DNA of 64,000 nucleotides from Kitasatospora gansuensis. Its GTDB lineage: Bacteria; Actinomycetota; Actinomycetes; Streptomycetales; Streptomycetaceae. The notes under the pieces are model-generated. The model was not told where the DNA came from, did no database searches, and worked only from the letters and a program-made list of their open reading frames with translations. The position numbers were made by a program, and so were the translations under genes. Of this stretch, positions 25,882 through 33,389 are shown one piece after another (position 1 is the first letter of the stretch; the number at the start of each line of letters is the position of its first letter). Location of the stretch: assembly GCF_014203705.1 (NCBI RefSeq), contig NZ_JACHJR010000001.1:3286001-3350000 (forward strand). Direction: 5' to 3'.

Positions 25882-28140
25882 TCAGTACCCCTGGTAGCCG
25901 AACACGTCGACCACCAGGTGCACGGTGCCGCCACTGCCGTTGTAGAAGGCGACCTTCTGGTTCCGGACCGGCACCACGACCTGGTTCGGGACGGTCTGCC
26001 CGGCGGTCCAGTTGATGTTGGAAGCGGTCGGGCGGGGCGAACCGGCCGGATAGACCGTCAGGAAGCCGGCCGCGCTGGGCTCGGTGACCGTGACGTTCAT
26101 CGTCGCGCCGGTGATGTCCTGCCAGCAGATGCCCAGTTCGATCGTCTGGCCGGGAGCCACAGCGGCCGCCTGACGGGTCTGCCTGCATCCGTCCTCGGTG
26201 TTCGAGCGGGTGTCCAGCAGGCGGTTCGGCTGGAGAGCCCGGAACACGCTGTGCCCGGCGGCGCTGTAGTAGCCCGCGACGTCGGCGATCACGTGCACGG
26301 TGCCGCCGCTGCCGTTGAACAGCGAGACCTTGCCGTCCACCACCGGGACCGTCACCAGGTTGGCAAGGGTCCGCCCGGGTGTCCAGTTCAGGTTGGAGAT
26401 GGTCGGACGGGTCTGGCCGTGCGGATACACCGTCAGGTAGCCGCCACCGGTGGGCTCGGTGACCGTCACGTTCATGGTCACGGCCGTCACCCCGGTGGCC
26501 GGGACGCCGTTGACGCCCGCCACCTGCAGGTCCACGGTGCCGCCCGGGGCGACCGGCGTCCGGCTGGTCACGCCGATCGCATTCCGGGTGTCGAGTGCGC
26601 GGGACGGGTCGGTGGAAGTGAAGATGCTGCCGCTGCCGCTGTAGTAGCCCGCCAGGTCGGCGATCAGATCGACGGAATCTCCACCCAGGTAGAAGGTGAC
26701 CATGCCCTCGTCGTCGACCGGGACGGTCACCAGGTTGGCCACCGTCTGCCCGGCACCCGACCAGTTGAGGAACGAGCTGCTGCGAAGCGTGGTCGACAGG
26801 TAGCCGGCACTGCTGGTCGCGGTGACGGTCACGTTCATGGTGACCGCCTTGACCCCGGTCGCCGGGACGCCGTTCGCGCCCGCGACCTTGAGCTGGCGCA
26901 TGAAGGACACTCGGCCGGCCCTCCCCTCGTCCCGGGTGTCCAGGATCCGGGTCGGCCCGGTCGGGGTGTAGGCGGTACCGACACTCACCAGCTCGGTCGC
27001 GCCGCGGTCCCGGAAACCCTTCCCGGTACCGGAGTTGGCCTTGACCGGGTCGTCCACCGGGGCGTAGCCGTTCGCGTCGACGTCCAGCATGCCGGGGGCG
27101 CTCTCGTCCGCCGAGTCGACGGTGGGCAGCGGGCCGACGTGCTTGTCACCCTGCCACGGGATCACCGCGCTGCCGAACGAGTCGTGCACGCCCTGCCCGG
27201 TCTCCGCAGTGAACTTCGCCTGGTTGTCGTAGCTTTCGGTACCCCACAGGTACGCCGGGCGGCCACCGACCGCGCTGACCACGTTGTAGTCGGCCCGCAG
27301 ACCGGACCTGGCCACGTCCCCAATCTTCACCTGCGGCTGCTTGTCCCAGCAGGTGCCGTCCGAGTCCGTGTCCGTCGCCACCACATTGTTGACCAGCACC
27401 GCATCGGTGCTCTCACCAGCCAGCTCAAGGCCCGTCCGGCAATGGCCGAAGAGGGAGTTGCTCACCACGATGGTGGCAGGCGAGTCGACCACCGAGACGG
27501 GCGTGCCACTACCGGTGTTGACCATGTTGGTGGTGAGCGTGGTGTTCTTCGCTCCCCCGTCCACCACGATCCCGGCTCCCTGGTACCAGAGCCGGAACCG
27601 GCCGATGGTCACGTACCTGGAGTCGGCTCCGGTCACCCGCACCGAGGCGGTGGCGGCACCGGTCACCTGGCCGCTCATCACCACGACGTCCGTGGAGTTC
27701 TCCACCACCACGCCGTACTGGCTCGCGGCGAAACCGAGGTCCTTGATCCGTACGTGCTGGGCGCCCACCACCGAGAAGCCCGTCGCCAGGCCGGTGCTTC
27801 CGATCGTCCCTTCCCAGATCTGGTGCTCCCACGGGGCAAGGGCTCCCCTGAAGGTGATCGGCGAACTCTCGGTCCCCGAACGGGTCAGTTTGACCGACTC
27901 CGGGTACGTGCCCTTGGAGATGTTCACGGTCTGTCCTGGCAGCACCGCGTCGGCGGCCGCCTGGACGGTACAGAACGGCTGCGCCTGCAGACCGCTGCCC
28001 GCATCCGAACAGTGCGCATCCGCAGCGTTGTTGACATAGATGTTGAGCGGAGCGGCCACCGCACCGCCCGGCCCGAAGGCAGGCAGCGCCAGCGCGCCGA
28101 GCAGTGCGGTGGCGCTCAGCGCGCCGATGCGAGTTCTGAT
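25882..28140 (-). CDS. secreted right-handed beta-helix protein with three LDTR/GYY modules (array gene 2)
   Basis: 752 residues from ATC at 28140, preceded by GGGGGAGAAC (purine-rich site 28150-28144). The signal peptide RTRIGALSATALLGALALP contains no ATG, GTG or TTG, and no such codon lies upstream in frame until 28305, inside the previous gene. An upstream in-frame CTG (CTG GGG GAG AAC ATC) is the only nearby alternative. Cys44/Cys57 conserved. The beta-helix contains NNVVATDTDSDG and VVVSNSLFGHC turns. Linker DSADESAPGMLDVDANGYAPVDDP, then modules; module 3 pair DGCRQTRQ and LGICWQ. Ends FGYQGY. Confidence 0.82.
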   Translation of the reverse strand: MRTRIGALSATALLGALALPAFGPGGAVAAPLNIYVNNAADAHCSDAGSGLQAQPFCTVQAAADAVLPGQTVNISKGTYPESVKLTRSGTESSPITFRGALAPWEHQIWEGTIGSTGLATGFSVVGAQHVRIKDLGFAASQYGVVVENSTDVVVMSGQVTGAATASVRVTGADSRYVTIGRFRLWYQGAGIVVDGGAKNTTLTTNMVNTGSGTPVSVVDSPATIVVSNSLFGHCRTGLELAGESTDAVLVNNVVATDTDSDGTCWDKQPQVKIGDVARSGLRADYNVVSAVGGRPAYLWGTESYDNQAKFTAETGQGVHDSFGSAVIPWQGDKHVGPLPTVDSADESAPGMLDVDANGYAPVDDPVKANSGTGKGFRDRGATELVSVGTAYTPTGPTRILDTRDEGRAGRVSFMRQLKVAGANGVPATGVKAVTMNVTVTATSSAGYLSTTLRSSSFLNWSGAGQTVANLVTVPVDDEGMVTFYLGGDSVDLIADLAGYYSGSGSIFTSTDPSRALDTRNAIGVTSRTPVAPGGTVDLQVAGVNGVPATGVTAVTMNVTVTEPTGGGYLTVYPHGQTRPTISNLNWTPGRTLANLVTVPVVDGKVSLFNGSGGTVHVIADVAGYYSAAGHSVFRALQPNRLLDTRSNTEDGCRQTRQAAAVAPGQTIELGICWQDITGATMNVTVTEPSAAGFLTVYPAGSPRPTASNINWTAGQTVPNQVVVPVRNQKVAFYNGSGGTVHLVVDVFGYQGY

Positions 28141-28210
28141 GTTCTCCCCCAGTGGGTACGGAGCCGGCCCCCGGCCGGCCCGGTGGTGCGCAGAAGCGAT
28201 CCGGTGCGCC

Positions 28211-28241
28211 GATGGCCCGCCCCGTGACCGGGACGAGCCAT
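28211..28241 (-). terminator. hairpin between array genes 1 and 2
   Basis: Imperfect inverted repeat GATGGCCCGCCCC / GGGACGAGCCATC in the 115-bp gap, just past the stop at 28256. It is related to the two other array hairpins. Confidence 0.55.
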
Positions 28242-28255
28242 CAGCTGAGGTTCGA

Positions 28256-30589
28256 TCAGTAGGCGTGGTAGCCCAGGATGTCGACCACGAAGTGGCTGTT
28301 GCCACCGCTGCCGTTGTAGAGCGAGATCTCGCCGTTCTCGTTGACCGGCACGACCACCTGGTTGGCGATGGTCTGGTTCGCGGACCAGTTCAGGCTGGAG
28401 GCCACCGGACGCTGGCCACCGGCCGGGTAGATGGTCAGGTAACCCGCCGCGGTGGGCTGGGTGACCGTCACGTTGAGCACCACGGACTTGGCCCGGACCG
28501 GGATGGTGGTCATGGTGAGGGTGTCACCGGCGGCGACCGCACCGGCCCGGCGGGTCATCTGCTCCTCGGTGTAGTCGTCCTCCCGGGTGTCCATCAGCCG
28601 CCACGGACCGACCGGGTTGTAGGTCGCGTACCCGCTCGCGCTGTAGTAGCCCGCCAGGTCGGCCAGCACCTCGACGGTGCCACCCTCGCCACCGGCGTAG
28701 AACGACACCTTGCCGTCGACGACCGGAACCGTCACCAGGTTCGGAATCGTCAGCCCGGGCGTCCAGTTGAGGTTCGACGCGGTCGGGCGGGGCTTGCCGT
28801 GCGGGTAGACCGTCAGGAAGCTGCCCTTGGTCGGGGCGGTCACCGTGACGTTGAGGGTCACGGCCGTCACGCCGGTGGCGGGCACGCCGCTCACCCCGGC
28901 GACCTGAAGGTCGATCGAACTGCCCATCTGCAGCGGCGCCTTGGCCACCCCGACACCCTCACGGGTGTCCATCAGCCGGACCGGGCCGGCCGAGGTGAAC
29001 GGGCTGCCCTTCTCGCTGTAGTAGCCCGCCAGGTCGGCCAGCACCTCGACGGTGCCACCCTCGCCACCGGCGTAGAACGACACCTTGCCGTCAATGACCG
29101 GAACCGTCACCTGGTTCGGAATCGTCTGCCCGGCAACCCAGTTGATGCTGGAAGCGGTCGGTCGGGTGGCCCCCTCGGGGTACTCGGCCCCGTGCGGGTA
29201 GACGGTCAGGTAGCTGCCCTTGGTCGGCGCTGTCACCGTGACGTTCAGCGTCACGGCGGTGACACCCGTGGCGGGCACGCCGTTGACCCCAGCCACCTGC
29301 AGGTCGATCGAACTGCCCATCTTCAGCGGCGCCTTGGCCACTCCGACACCCTCACGGGTGTCCATCAACCGCACCGGACCGGCCGGCGTGAAGACACTGC
29401 CGAAGCCGAGGAACTCGTCGGCGCCCCGGTCCCGGATCCCGCTGCCCGTACCGGTGTTGGGGACGACCGGGTCGTCCTTGGCCTCATGGCCCCAGCTGTC
29501 GAGCGGCAGCATGCCGGGCGCGTTCTCGTCGGCCGAGTCGATGATCGGCGAGAGCTGCGGCGTCTTGCCGTCGTACGGGATGGACGGGTCGGCCACCACG
29601 TCGTGCGTACCGTCGCCGGAGGCCGCGTGGAAGGCAGCCTGGTCCCGGTAAGCGACGCCCGCCCAGTCGTAAACCGGACCACCGGCGACCGGGCTGATCA
29701 CGTTGTAGTCGACGTCCGCCGTCGGGGCAGCGGCGGCAGACACGGTAAGCCCGGTGCTGTCCTTGCCCGCCGGGCAGGCACCGCTCGGGTAGTTTTTGGA
29801 GGTGTCGATCACGTTGTTCCGGACCACCGCACCGGTGGAAGCACCGGCCAGCACGATGCCGTTGCCGCAGCTGCTCTTGACGGTGTTGCTCACCACCACC
29901 GTGTTCGGCGACCCGAGCACGACCAGCGCCGGGTACGAGTCGGACGAGTTGACGAAGAACCGGTTGGTGCTGATCACCGTGCCGGTCACCCCGGCGTCGA
30001 CCACCACGTTGCTGTTGCCGACGTAGGAGAAGTCCATCCCCGCCACCCGCACGTCACTGGAGGTCCCGGCGATCCGGATGCCCGGTGCCGAGGGGCCACC
30101 GCCCCAGACCGAACCACGCAGCAGCGAGATCTTCGAGGAGTTCTCGATCAGCACCGCCTCCGCGCCGCTGCCGGTGAACTCGACGCCCTCGAACGAGACG
30201 TGCTGCGCACCGGAGGCCCAGAGCGCGTGCAACCCGGCCTTCCAGTCCGTCTTGCCGATCTGGACGCCACCCATGGCGTCCACCCGGTCGGCCCCGACGA
30301 AGCGGATCGGCGCACCGGCCGTACCCGACTTGGTGAGCTTCAGCTGCTCGTCGTACCGGCCGGTCGCGATGTGCACCGTCTGCCCGGCCTCGGCCTTCCC
30401 GGCCGCCGCCGACACGGTGCAGAACGGCGCCGTCGGCAGGCCGGAGCCCGCGTCGGTGCAGTTCGACCCGGCCGCGTTGTTCACATACAGATCGGCGGTC
30501 GCGGCCCCGGCAACGCCGGGCCCGACCACGGGTGCCACCAGGGCAGCCAGAATCGCGGCGCCCGCCAGGGCGCCTCTTCGCGTCTTGAT
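28256..30589 (-). CDS. secreted right-handed beta-helix protein with three LDTR/GYY modules (array gene 1, first transcribed)
   Basis: 777 residues from ATC at 30589: ATC AAG ACG CGA gives a textbook signal peptide start (KTRRGALAGAAILAALVAP), with GGGGGACAAC upstream. Unlike the others, an in-frame GTG lies four codons upstream (30601), but it overlaps the G-rich site and has little Shine-Dalgarno of its own. Cys44/Cys57 conserved (NCTDAGSG...PFC). The beta-helix has VVVSNTVKSSC and VVRNNVIDTSK turns; linker DSADENAPGMLPLDSWGH and NTGTGSGIRDRGADE. Modules start at about 396, 525 and 655. Modules 1 and 2 share a 79-bp identical block. Ends LGYHAY. Repeat motifs in front of it may control the array. 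Confidence 0.82.
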   Translation of the reverse strand: MKTRRGALAGAAILAALVAPVVGPGVAGAATADLYVNNAAGSNCTDAGSGLPTAPFCTVSAAAGKAEAGQTVHIATGRYDEQLKLTKSGTAGAPIRFVGADRVDAMGGVQIGKTDWKAGLHALWASGAQHVSFEGVEFTGSGAEAVLIENSSKISLLRGSVWGGGPSAPGIRIAGTSSDVRVAGMDFSYVGNSNVVVDAGVTGTVISTNRFFVNSSDSYPALVVLGSPNTVVVSNTVKSSCGNGIVLAGASTGAVVRNNVIDTSKNYPSGACPAGKDSTGLTVSAAAAPTADVDYNVISPVAGGPVYDWAGVAYRDQAAFHAASGDGTHDVVADPSIPYDGKTPQLSPIIDSADENAPGMLPLDSWGHEAKDDPVVPNTGTGSGIRDRGADEFLGFGSVFTPAGPVRLMDTREGVGVAKAPLKMGSSIDLQVAGVNGVPATGVTAVTLNVTVTAPTKGSYLTVYPHGAEYPEGATRPTASSINWVAGQTIPNQVTVPVIDGKVSFYAGGEGGTVEVLADLAGYYSEKGSPFTSAGPVRLMDTREGVGVAKAPLQMGSSIDLQVAGVSGVPATGVTAVTLNVTVTAPTKGSFLTVYPHGKPRPTASNLNWTPGLTIPNLVTVPVVDGKVSFYAGGEGGTVEVLADLAGYYSASGYATYNPVGPWRLMDTREDDYTEEQMTRRAGAVAAGDTLTMTTIPVRAKSVVLNVTVTQPTAAGYLTIYPAGGQRPVASSLNWSANQTIANQVVVPVNENGEISLYNGSGGNSHFVVDILGYHAY
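28639..29092. repeat. 79-bp identical intragenic repeat in array gene 1
   Basis: Bases 28639-28717 and 29014-29092 are identical over 79 bp at a distance of 375 bp (one module). Both encode the end of a module (GKVSFYAGGEGGTVEVLADL region). Further near-identity around 28913 and 29306 points to a recent in-frame module duplication or gene conversion. Confidence 0.85.
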
Positions 30590-30604
30590 GTTGTCCCCCA
30601 CGTA

Positions 30605-30643
30605 CTCAGTGTCAGAAGACCGTGCGTTGCTCAGTGTCAGAAG
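30605..30643 (-). promoter_or_regulatory. pair of 14-bp direct repeats upstream of the array
   Basis: CTCAGTGTCAGAAG occurs at 30605-30618 and again at 30630-30643 (period 25 bp, about 2.4 helical turns), starting 15 bp upstream of the ATC of array gene 1. Looks like a binding site for a regulator or a duplicated promoter element; no known consensus recognised. Confidence 0.5.
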
Positions 30644-30692
30644 CCCGTTCGCGGCCGACCGGCAGGGGCAGAATGCCGCGCCTCCCACGTCC

Positions 30693-30730
30693 GCATGCAG
30701 AGCATGCCACACACACTTCGAACACTTCTA
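30693..30730 (-). promoter_or_regulatory. GCATGC palindrome pair and tandem 9-mers upstream of the array
   Basis: GCATGC-AGA-GCATGC at 30693-30707, then ACACTTCGA/ACACTTCTA in tandem at 30713-30730. Tandem 9-mers recall direct-repeat operators of SARP-type activators, but the match is only structural. Confidence 0.35.
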
Positions 30731-30757
30731 CGGGGATTCCCCCCACCGTTCGACCGC

Positions 30758-31147
30758 TCACTCGCCCCCGGCCGCAGCCTCTTCCCGCCGGTGCATCCAG
30801 GCCCGCCGGTCCACGGTCGCCAGCGCGGTGTTGACCACCGCCACCCCGGCGAAGACGGCGCCCCACCCGGGCCGGCCCACGCCGTACAGAGCGGCCGCCG
30901 CGGCACCGAACACCAGCGCCTTCACCACCAGAACTCCCGGCAGCGGCACCCGTATCCGAGCCTTCGGCGCGGCGAACATCCCCCACAGCACGGCCGCCGC
31001 GGTCGGAGCAGCCATCGCCAGCAGGAACCGCAGCACCGTACTCTCCGGGGTCTGCCACCCCCACCAGGCGAGCACCGCCAGAGCCATGACCTCCAGGACG
31101 AAGGCCAGCCCCTCGTTGACCACGTGCAGGGGAGTCGGGAGCTTCAT
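30758..31147 (-). CDS. small four-helix membrane protein, YrdB/DUF2568 family
   Basis: 129-residue polytopic protein with four hydrophobic segments. The N-terminus MKLPTPLHVVNEGLAFVLEV followed by AWWGWQ matches the DUF2568 (YrdB-like) pattern 'N.GL.F.LE...L...GYWGW'; the usual WGxFxAPKA motif is present as WGMFAAPKARIRVPLP. The ATG at 31147 is preferred; a GTG 7 codons upstream (31168) is possible. Function of the family is unknown. It lies upstream of the array on the same strand, with 168 bp between. Confidence 0.75.
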   Translation of the reverse strand: MKLPTPLHVVNEGLAFVLEVMALAVLAWWGWQTPESTVLRFLLAMAAPTAAAVLWGMFAAPKARIRVPLPGVLVVKALVFGAAAAALYGVGRPGWGAVFAGVAVVNTALATVDRRAWMHRREEAAAGGE

Positions 31148-31192
31148 ACGGCTGCCATCCTTCGTCACGAACGTGGACCGGACCGGCTACGA

Positions 31193-31229
31193 CCAAGGGC
31201 CCCGAACCGTGGTGGTTCGGGGCCCTTGG
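31193..31229 (-). terminator. terminator of the tRNA-Arg gene
   Basis: Perfect 16-bp stem (31193-31208 / 31214-31229) with loop GTGGT, 7 bp past the 3' end of the tRNA. Confidence 0.85.
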
Positions 31230-31236
31230 CCAGGTG

Positions 31237-31309
31237 TGCCCCATGCAGGATTCGAACCTGCGACACCAGCTTTAGGAGAGCTGTGCTCTATCCCCTGAGC
31301 TAATGAGGC
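31237..31309 (-). tRNA. tRNA-Arg (anticodon CCT)
   Basis: 73-nt cloverleaf on the minus strand: acceptor GCCTCAT pairs with ATGGGGC (one T-G wobble), D arm GCTC-AGGGGATA-GAGC, anticodon arm CAGCT-CTCCTAA-AGCTG giving anticodon CCT (reads AGG, a rare codon in high-GC genomes), T arm GCAGG-TTCGAAT-CCTGC, discriminator A. The 3' CCA is not encoded. Confidence 0.96.
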
Positions 31310-31382
31310 GTAACCACTGACAGACTAGCGGATCGTGCGCTCGGCTCTCGCGCCCTTTCCGCTCCCTCGCGCTCCAGTGGGT

Positions 31383-31871
31383 TCAGGAGTCGGCGGCGTC
31401 CTCGGCGGCCTTGACCTGCTCGGCGAAGTCGTCGGCCGGGATGCGTTCGACGGTCGCGCCGTGTTCGGCCGCGAAGGTGTCGACGGGCTCGGCGGACTCC
31501 TCCCTGGCGTCGAGGACCAGCAGCCCGGTACCGTCCGCGACCCTCGGGGCGAGCACGATCAGCCCGGCGCCGCCGGTCGCGCCCCGTTCCTGCTCGGCGG
31601 CGTTGCCGAGGGCTGCCCCGGCGGCGAAGCCGAGGAAGGCGCCGACCGGGCCGCCGAGCATGCCGAGCAGCCCGCCGACCACGCCGGAGCCGACCGTCGG
31701 CACGCCCGCGCCCCGGGCGAAGCTGTCGCCCATCTCCAGCAGGCCGTCCGCCGAGCGTTCCAGCACCGCGGCCTGGCGCAGGCCCGGCAGGTGCTTGGCC
31801 GGCTCCAGGGCGGAGCGGCAGGCGTCGCGGTCGGCGAAGGCGAGCAGGACGACGTTGTGCTGGTCGGTCAT
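31383..31871 (-). CDS. DUF1269-like protein with a glycine-zipper segment
   Basis: 162 residues from ATG at 31871 (weak GGAACG upstream). The N-terminal half resembles a ferredoxin-like alpha/beta fold (VVLLAFADRDACRSALEPAK...GLRQAAVLERS). A Gly-rich hydrophobic stretch follows (GSGVVGGLLGMLGGPVGAFL), then GFAAGAALGNAAE, and a second alpha/beta half (GLIVLAPRVADGTGLLVLDA). This layout fits DUF1269/'TMEM-like' stress proteins that associate with membranes through a glycine zipper. Function unknown. Encoded beside tRNA-Arg on the same strand. Confidence 0.7.
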   Translation of the reverse strand: MTDQHNVVLLAFADRDACRSALEPAKHLPGLRQAAVLERSADGLLEMGDSFARGAGVPTVGSGVVGGLLGMLGGPVGAFLGFAAGAALGNAAEQERGATGGAGLIVLAPRVADGTGLLVLDAREESAEPVDTFAAEHGATVERIPADDFAEQVKAAEDAADS

Positions 31872-32029
31872 CGCGTTCCGATCGGTCGGTGTCGGTGTCA
31901 CGCCATCCTGGACACAGCTGTCCTGACGATGCCACAGGCCACGCCCATGGGGACTCCAGCTGTCACCCCGGCGTCGTGGCGGGTAGGTGGGGCTGATGGG
32001 GTTGGGGCAGGATCGGGAGGGAGTCGGGA

Positions 32030-33349
32030 ATGGGCGGGTCGATGGAGGGCACGAGCGACGCGGAGGGTGCGATGCGGGCACAGCGGTTGGCGCGGGTGGC
32101 CGTCGGATGCGCCGGGGCGGCCGTGCTGGTGCTGGTGACGATGGTCGGGCTGCGCGGGGTCGGGGTGATGATCGCCGGGCTGATCGGGCTGGGCGTGGCG
32201 GCCGCCGGCGTCTGGTGGGGGCTGGCGTACCGGGGGCTGGCGCGGCTGTTCGGGCTGGTGCTCGCGGTGGCGGCGCCGGTCTGGGTGCTGGGCTTCCTGG
32301 TGGACAGCGGGATGGGCGTGGCCTCGCTGCTGGCGGTGGCGCTCTGGGCCGGGGCGATGAGCACCGCGGCGGGGGCGCTGCGGCAGGACCGCAAGGAACG
32401 GACCGTCCGGGAGACCCCGGCCGCCCGGCCCGCCCGGCCGGTGCTGATCATGAACCCGAGGTCCGGCGGCGGCAAGGTCGAGAAGTTCGACCTGGTGGCG
32501 AAGGCCGAGGCGCTCGGCGCCCGGGTGGTCCTGCTGACCGACCAGGACGTCACCGAGCTGGCCCGACAGGCCGTCAGCGACGGCGCCGACCTGCTCGGCG
32601 TCGCGGGCGGCGACGGCACCCAGGCGCTGGTGGCGGCGGTCGCCGCCGAGCACCGGCTGCCGTTCCTGGTGATCTCGGCCGGCACCCGGAACCACTTCGC
32701 GATGGACCTCGGCCTGGACCGGACCGACCCGGCCCGCTGCCTGGACGCCCTCACCGACGGCGTCGAACTGAGCGTCGACCTCGGCTCGGTGGCCGGCCGG
32801 CCGTTCGTCAACACGGTCTCCTTCGGCGCGTACGCGGAGATCGTGCAGAGCCCGGAGTACCGGGACGCCAAGGCCGCCACCGCCCTCGGCGCACTGCCCG
32901 ACCTGCTCGCCAACCGAGCCGGCGCCCGGCTCACCGCCCAGGCGGACGACACCCGGCTGGCGGACCCGCAGGCGCTGCTGATCAGCAACAACCCGTACGA
33001 GACCGGCGACCTGCTGGGCGCGGGCAGCCGCCCCCGGCTGGACGCCGGCCGGCTCGGGGTGCTCAGCCTGCGGGTGGACGGCGCTGCGCAGGCCGCCGAG
33101 CTGGCGCTGCGCGGCGAGTCGGCGCAGGGGCTGACCGTCCTGACGGCCCGACAGGTGACGGTGACCGCCGACAACGGCACCATCCCGGTGGCCGTGGACG
33201 GCGAGGCGCTCACGCTGCCGACCCCGGTGCGGTGCGAGATCCGGCCGGGGGCGCTGCGGGTGCTGGTGCCGCGCGACCGGCCCGGGGCGACGGCGGTGGC
33301 ACCGCTGCGGGACTGGCGGCGGGTCGGCCGGCTGGCCCGGGGGCACTGA
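32030..33349 (+). CDS. diacylglycerol kinase catalytic-domain protein with N-terminal membrane region
   Basis: 439-residue lipid kinase-like protein. Residues about 18-125 contain roughly four membrane helices. The DAGK catalytic domain begins at PVLIMNPRSGGGKVEKF and contains the nucleotide loop GGDGTQ at 193-198 and AGTRNHFAMDLGL. The C-terminal beta-sandwich ends near IPVAVDGEAL. ATG 32030 has GGAGGGAG 6 nt upstream; a second good start (ATG 32072, GGAGG 5 nt upstream) would drop 14 residues. Members phosphorylate diacylglycerol, sphingoid or polyprenol-type lipids. The PAP2 phosphatase 40 bp downstream would reverse such a reaction, so the pair may set the balance of a phospholipid or carrier lipid. 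Confidence 0.84.
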   Translation: MGGSMEGTSDAEGAMRAQRLARVAVGCAGAAVLVLVTMVGLRGVGVMIAGLIGLGVAAAGVWWGLAYRGLARLFGLVLAVAAPVWVLGFLVDSGMGVASLLAVALWAGAMSTAAGALRQDRKERTVRETPAARPARPVLIMNPRSGGGKVEKFDLVAKAEALGARVVLLTDQDVTELARQAVSDGADLLGVAGGDGTQALVAAVAAEHRLPFLVISAGTRNHFAMDLGLDRTDPARCLDALTDGVELSVDLGSVAGRPFVNTVSFGAYAEIVQSPEYRDAKAATALGALPDLLANRAGARLTAQADDTRLADPQALLISNNPYETGDLLGAGSRPRLDAGRLGVLSLRVDGAAQAAELALRGESAQGLTVLTARQVTVTADNGTIPVAVDGEALTLPTPVRCEIRPGALRVLVPRDRPGATAVAPLRDWRRVGRLARGH

Positions 33350-33389
33350 TGATCGAATCGAATCGGAGCGGAAGAGGAAGTGGCGATCG

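Noticed and set aside
18920-28227. Long plus-strand open frames opposite the beta-helix genes (about 770-830 codons each)
   Set aside because: Products are repetitive GRV/HRD-rich strings that merely mirror the module repeats of the minus-strand genes; no start signals.
16358-30589. Polyketide/NRPS or other biosynthetic cluster
   Set aside because: The repetitive region encodes beta-helix/module proteins, not enzymatic assembly-line domains.
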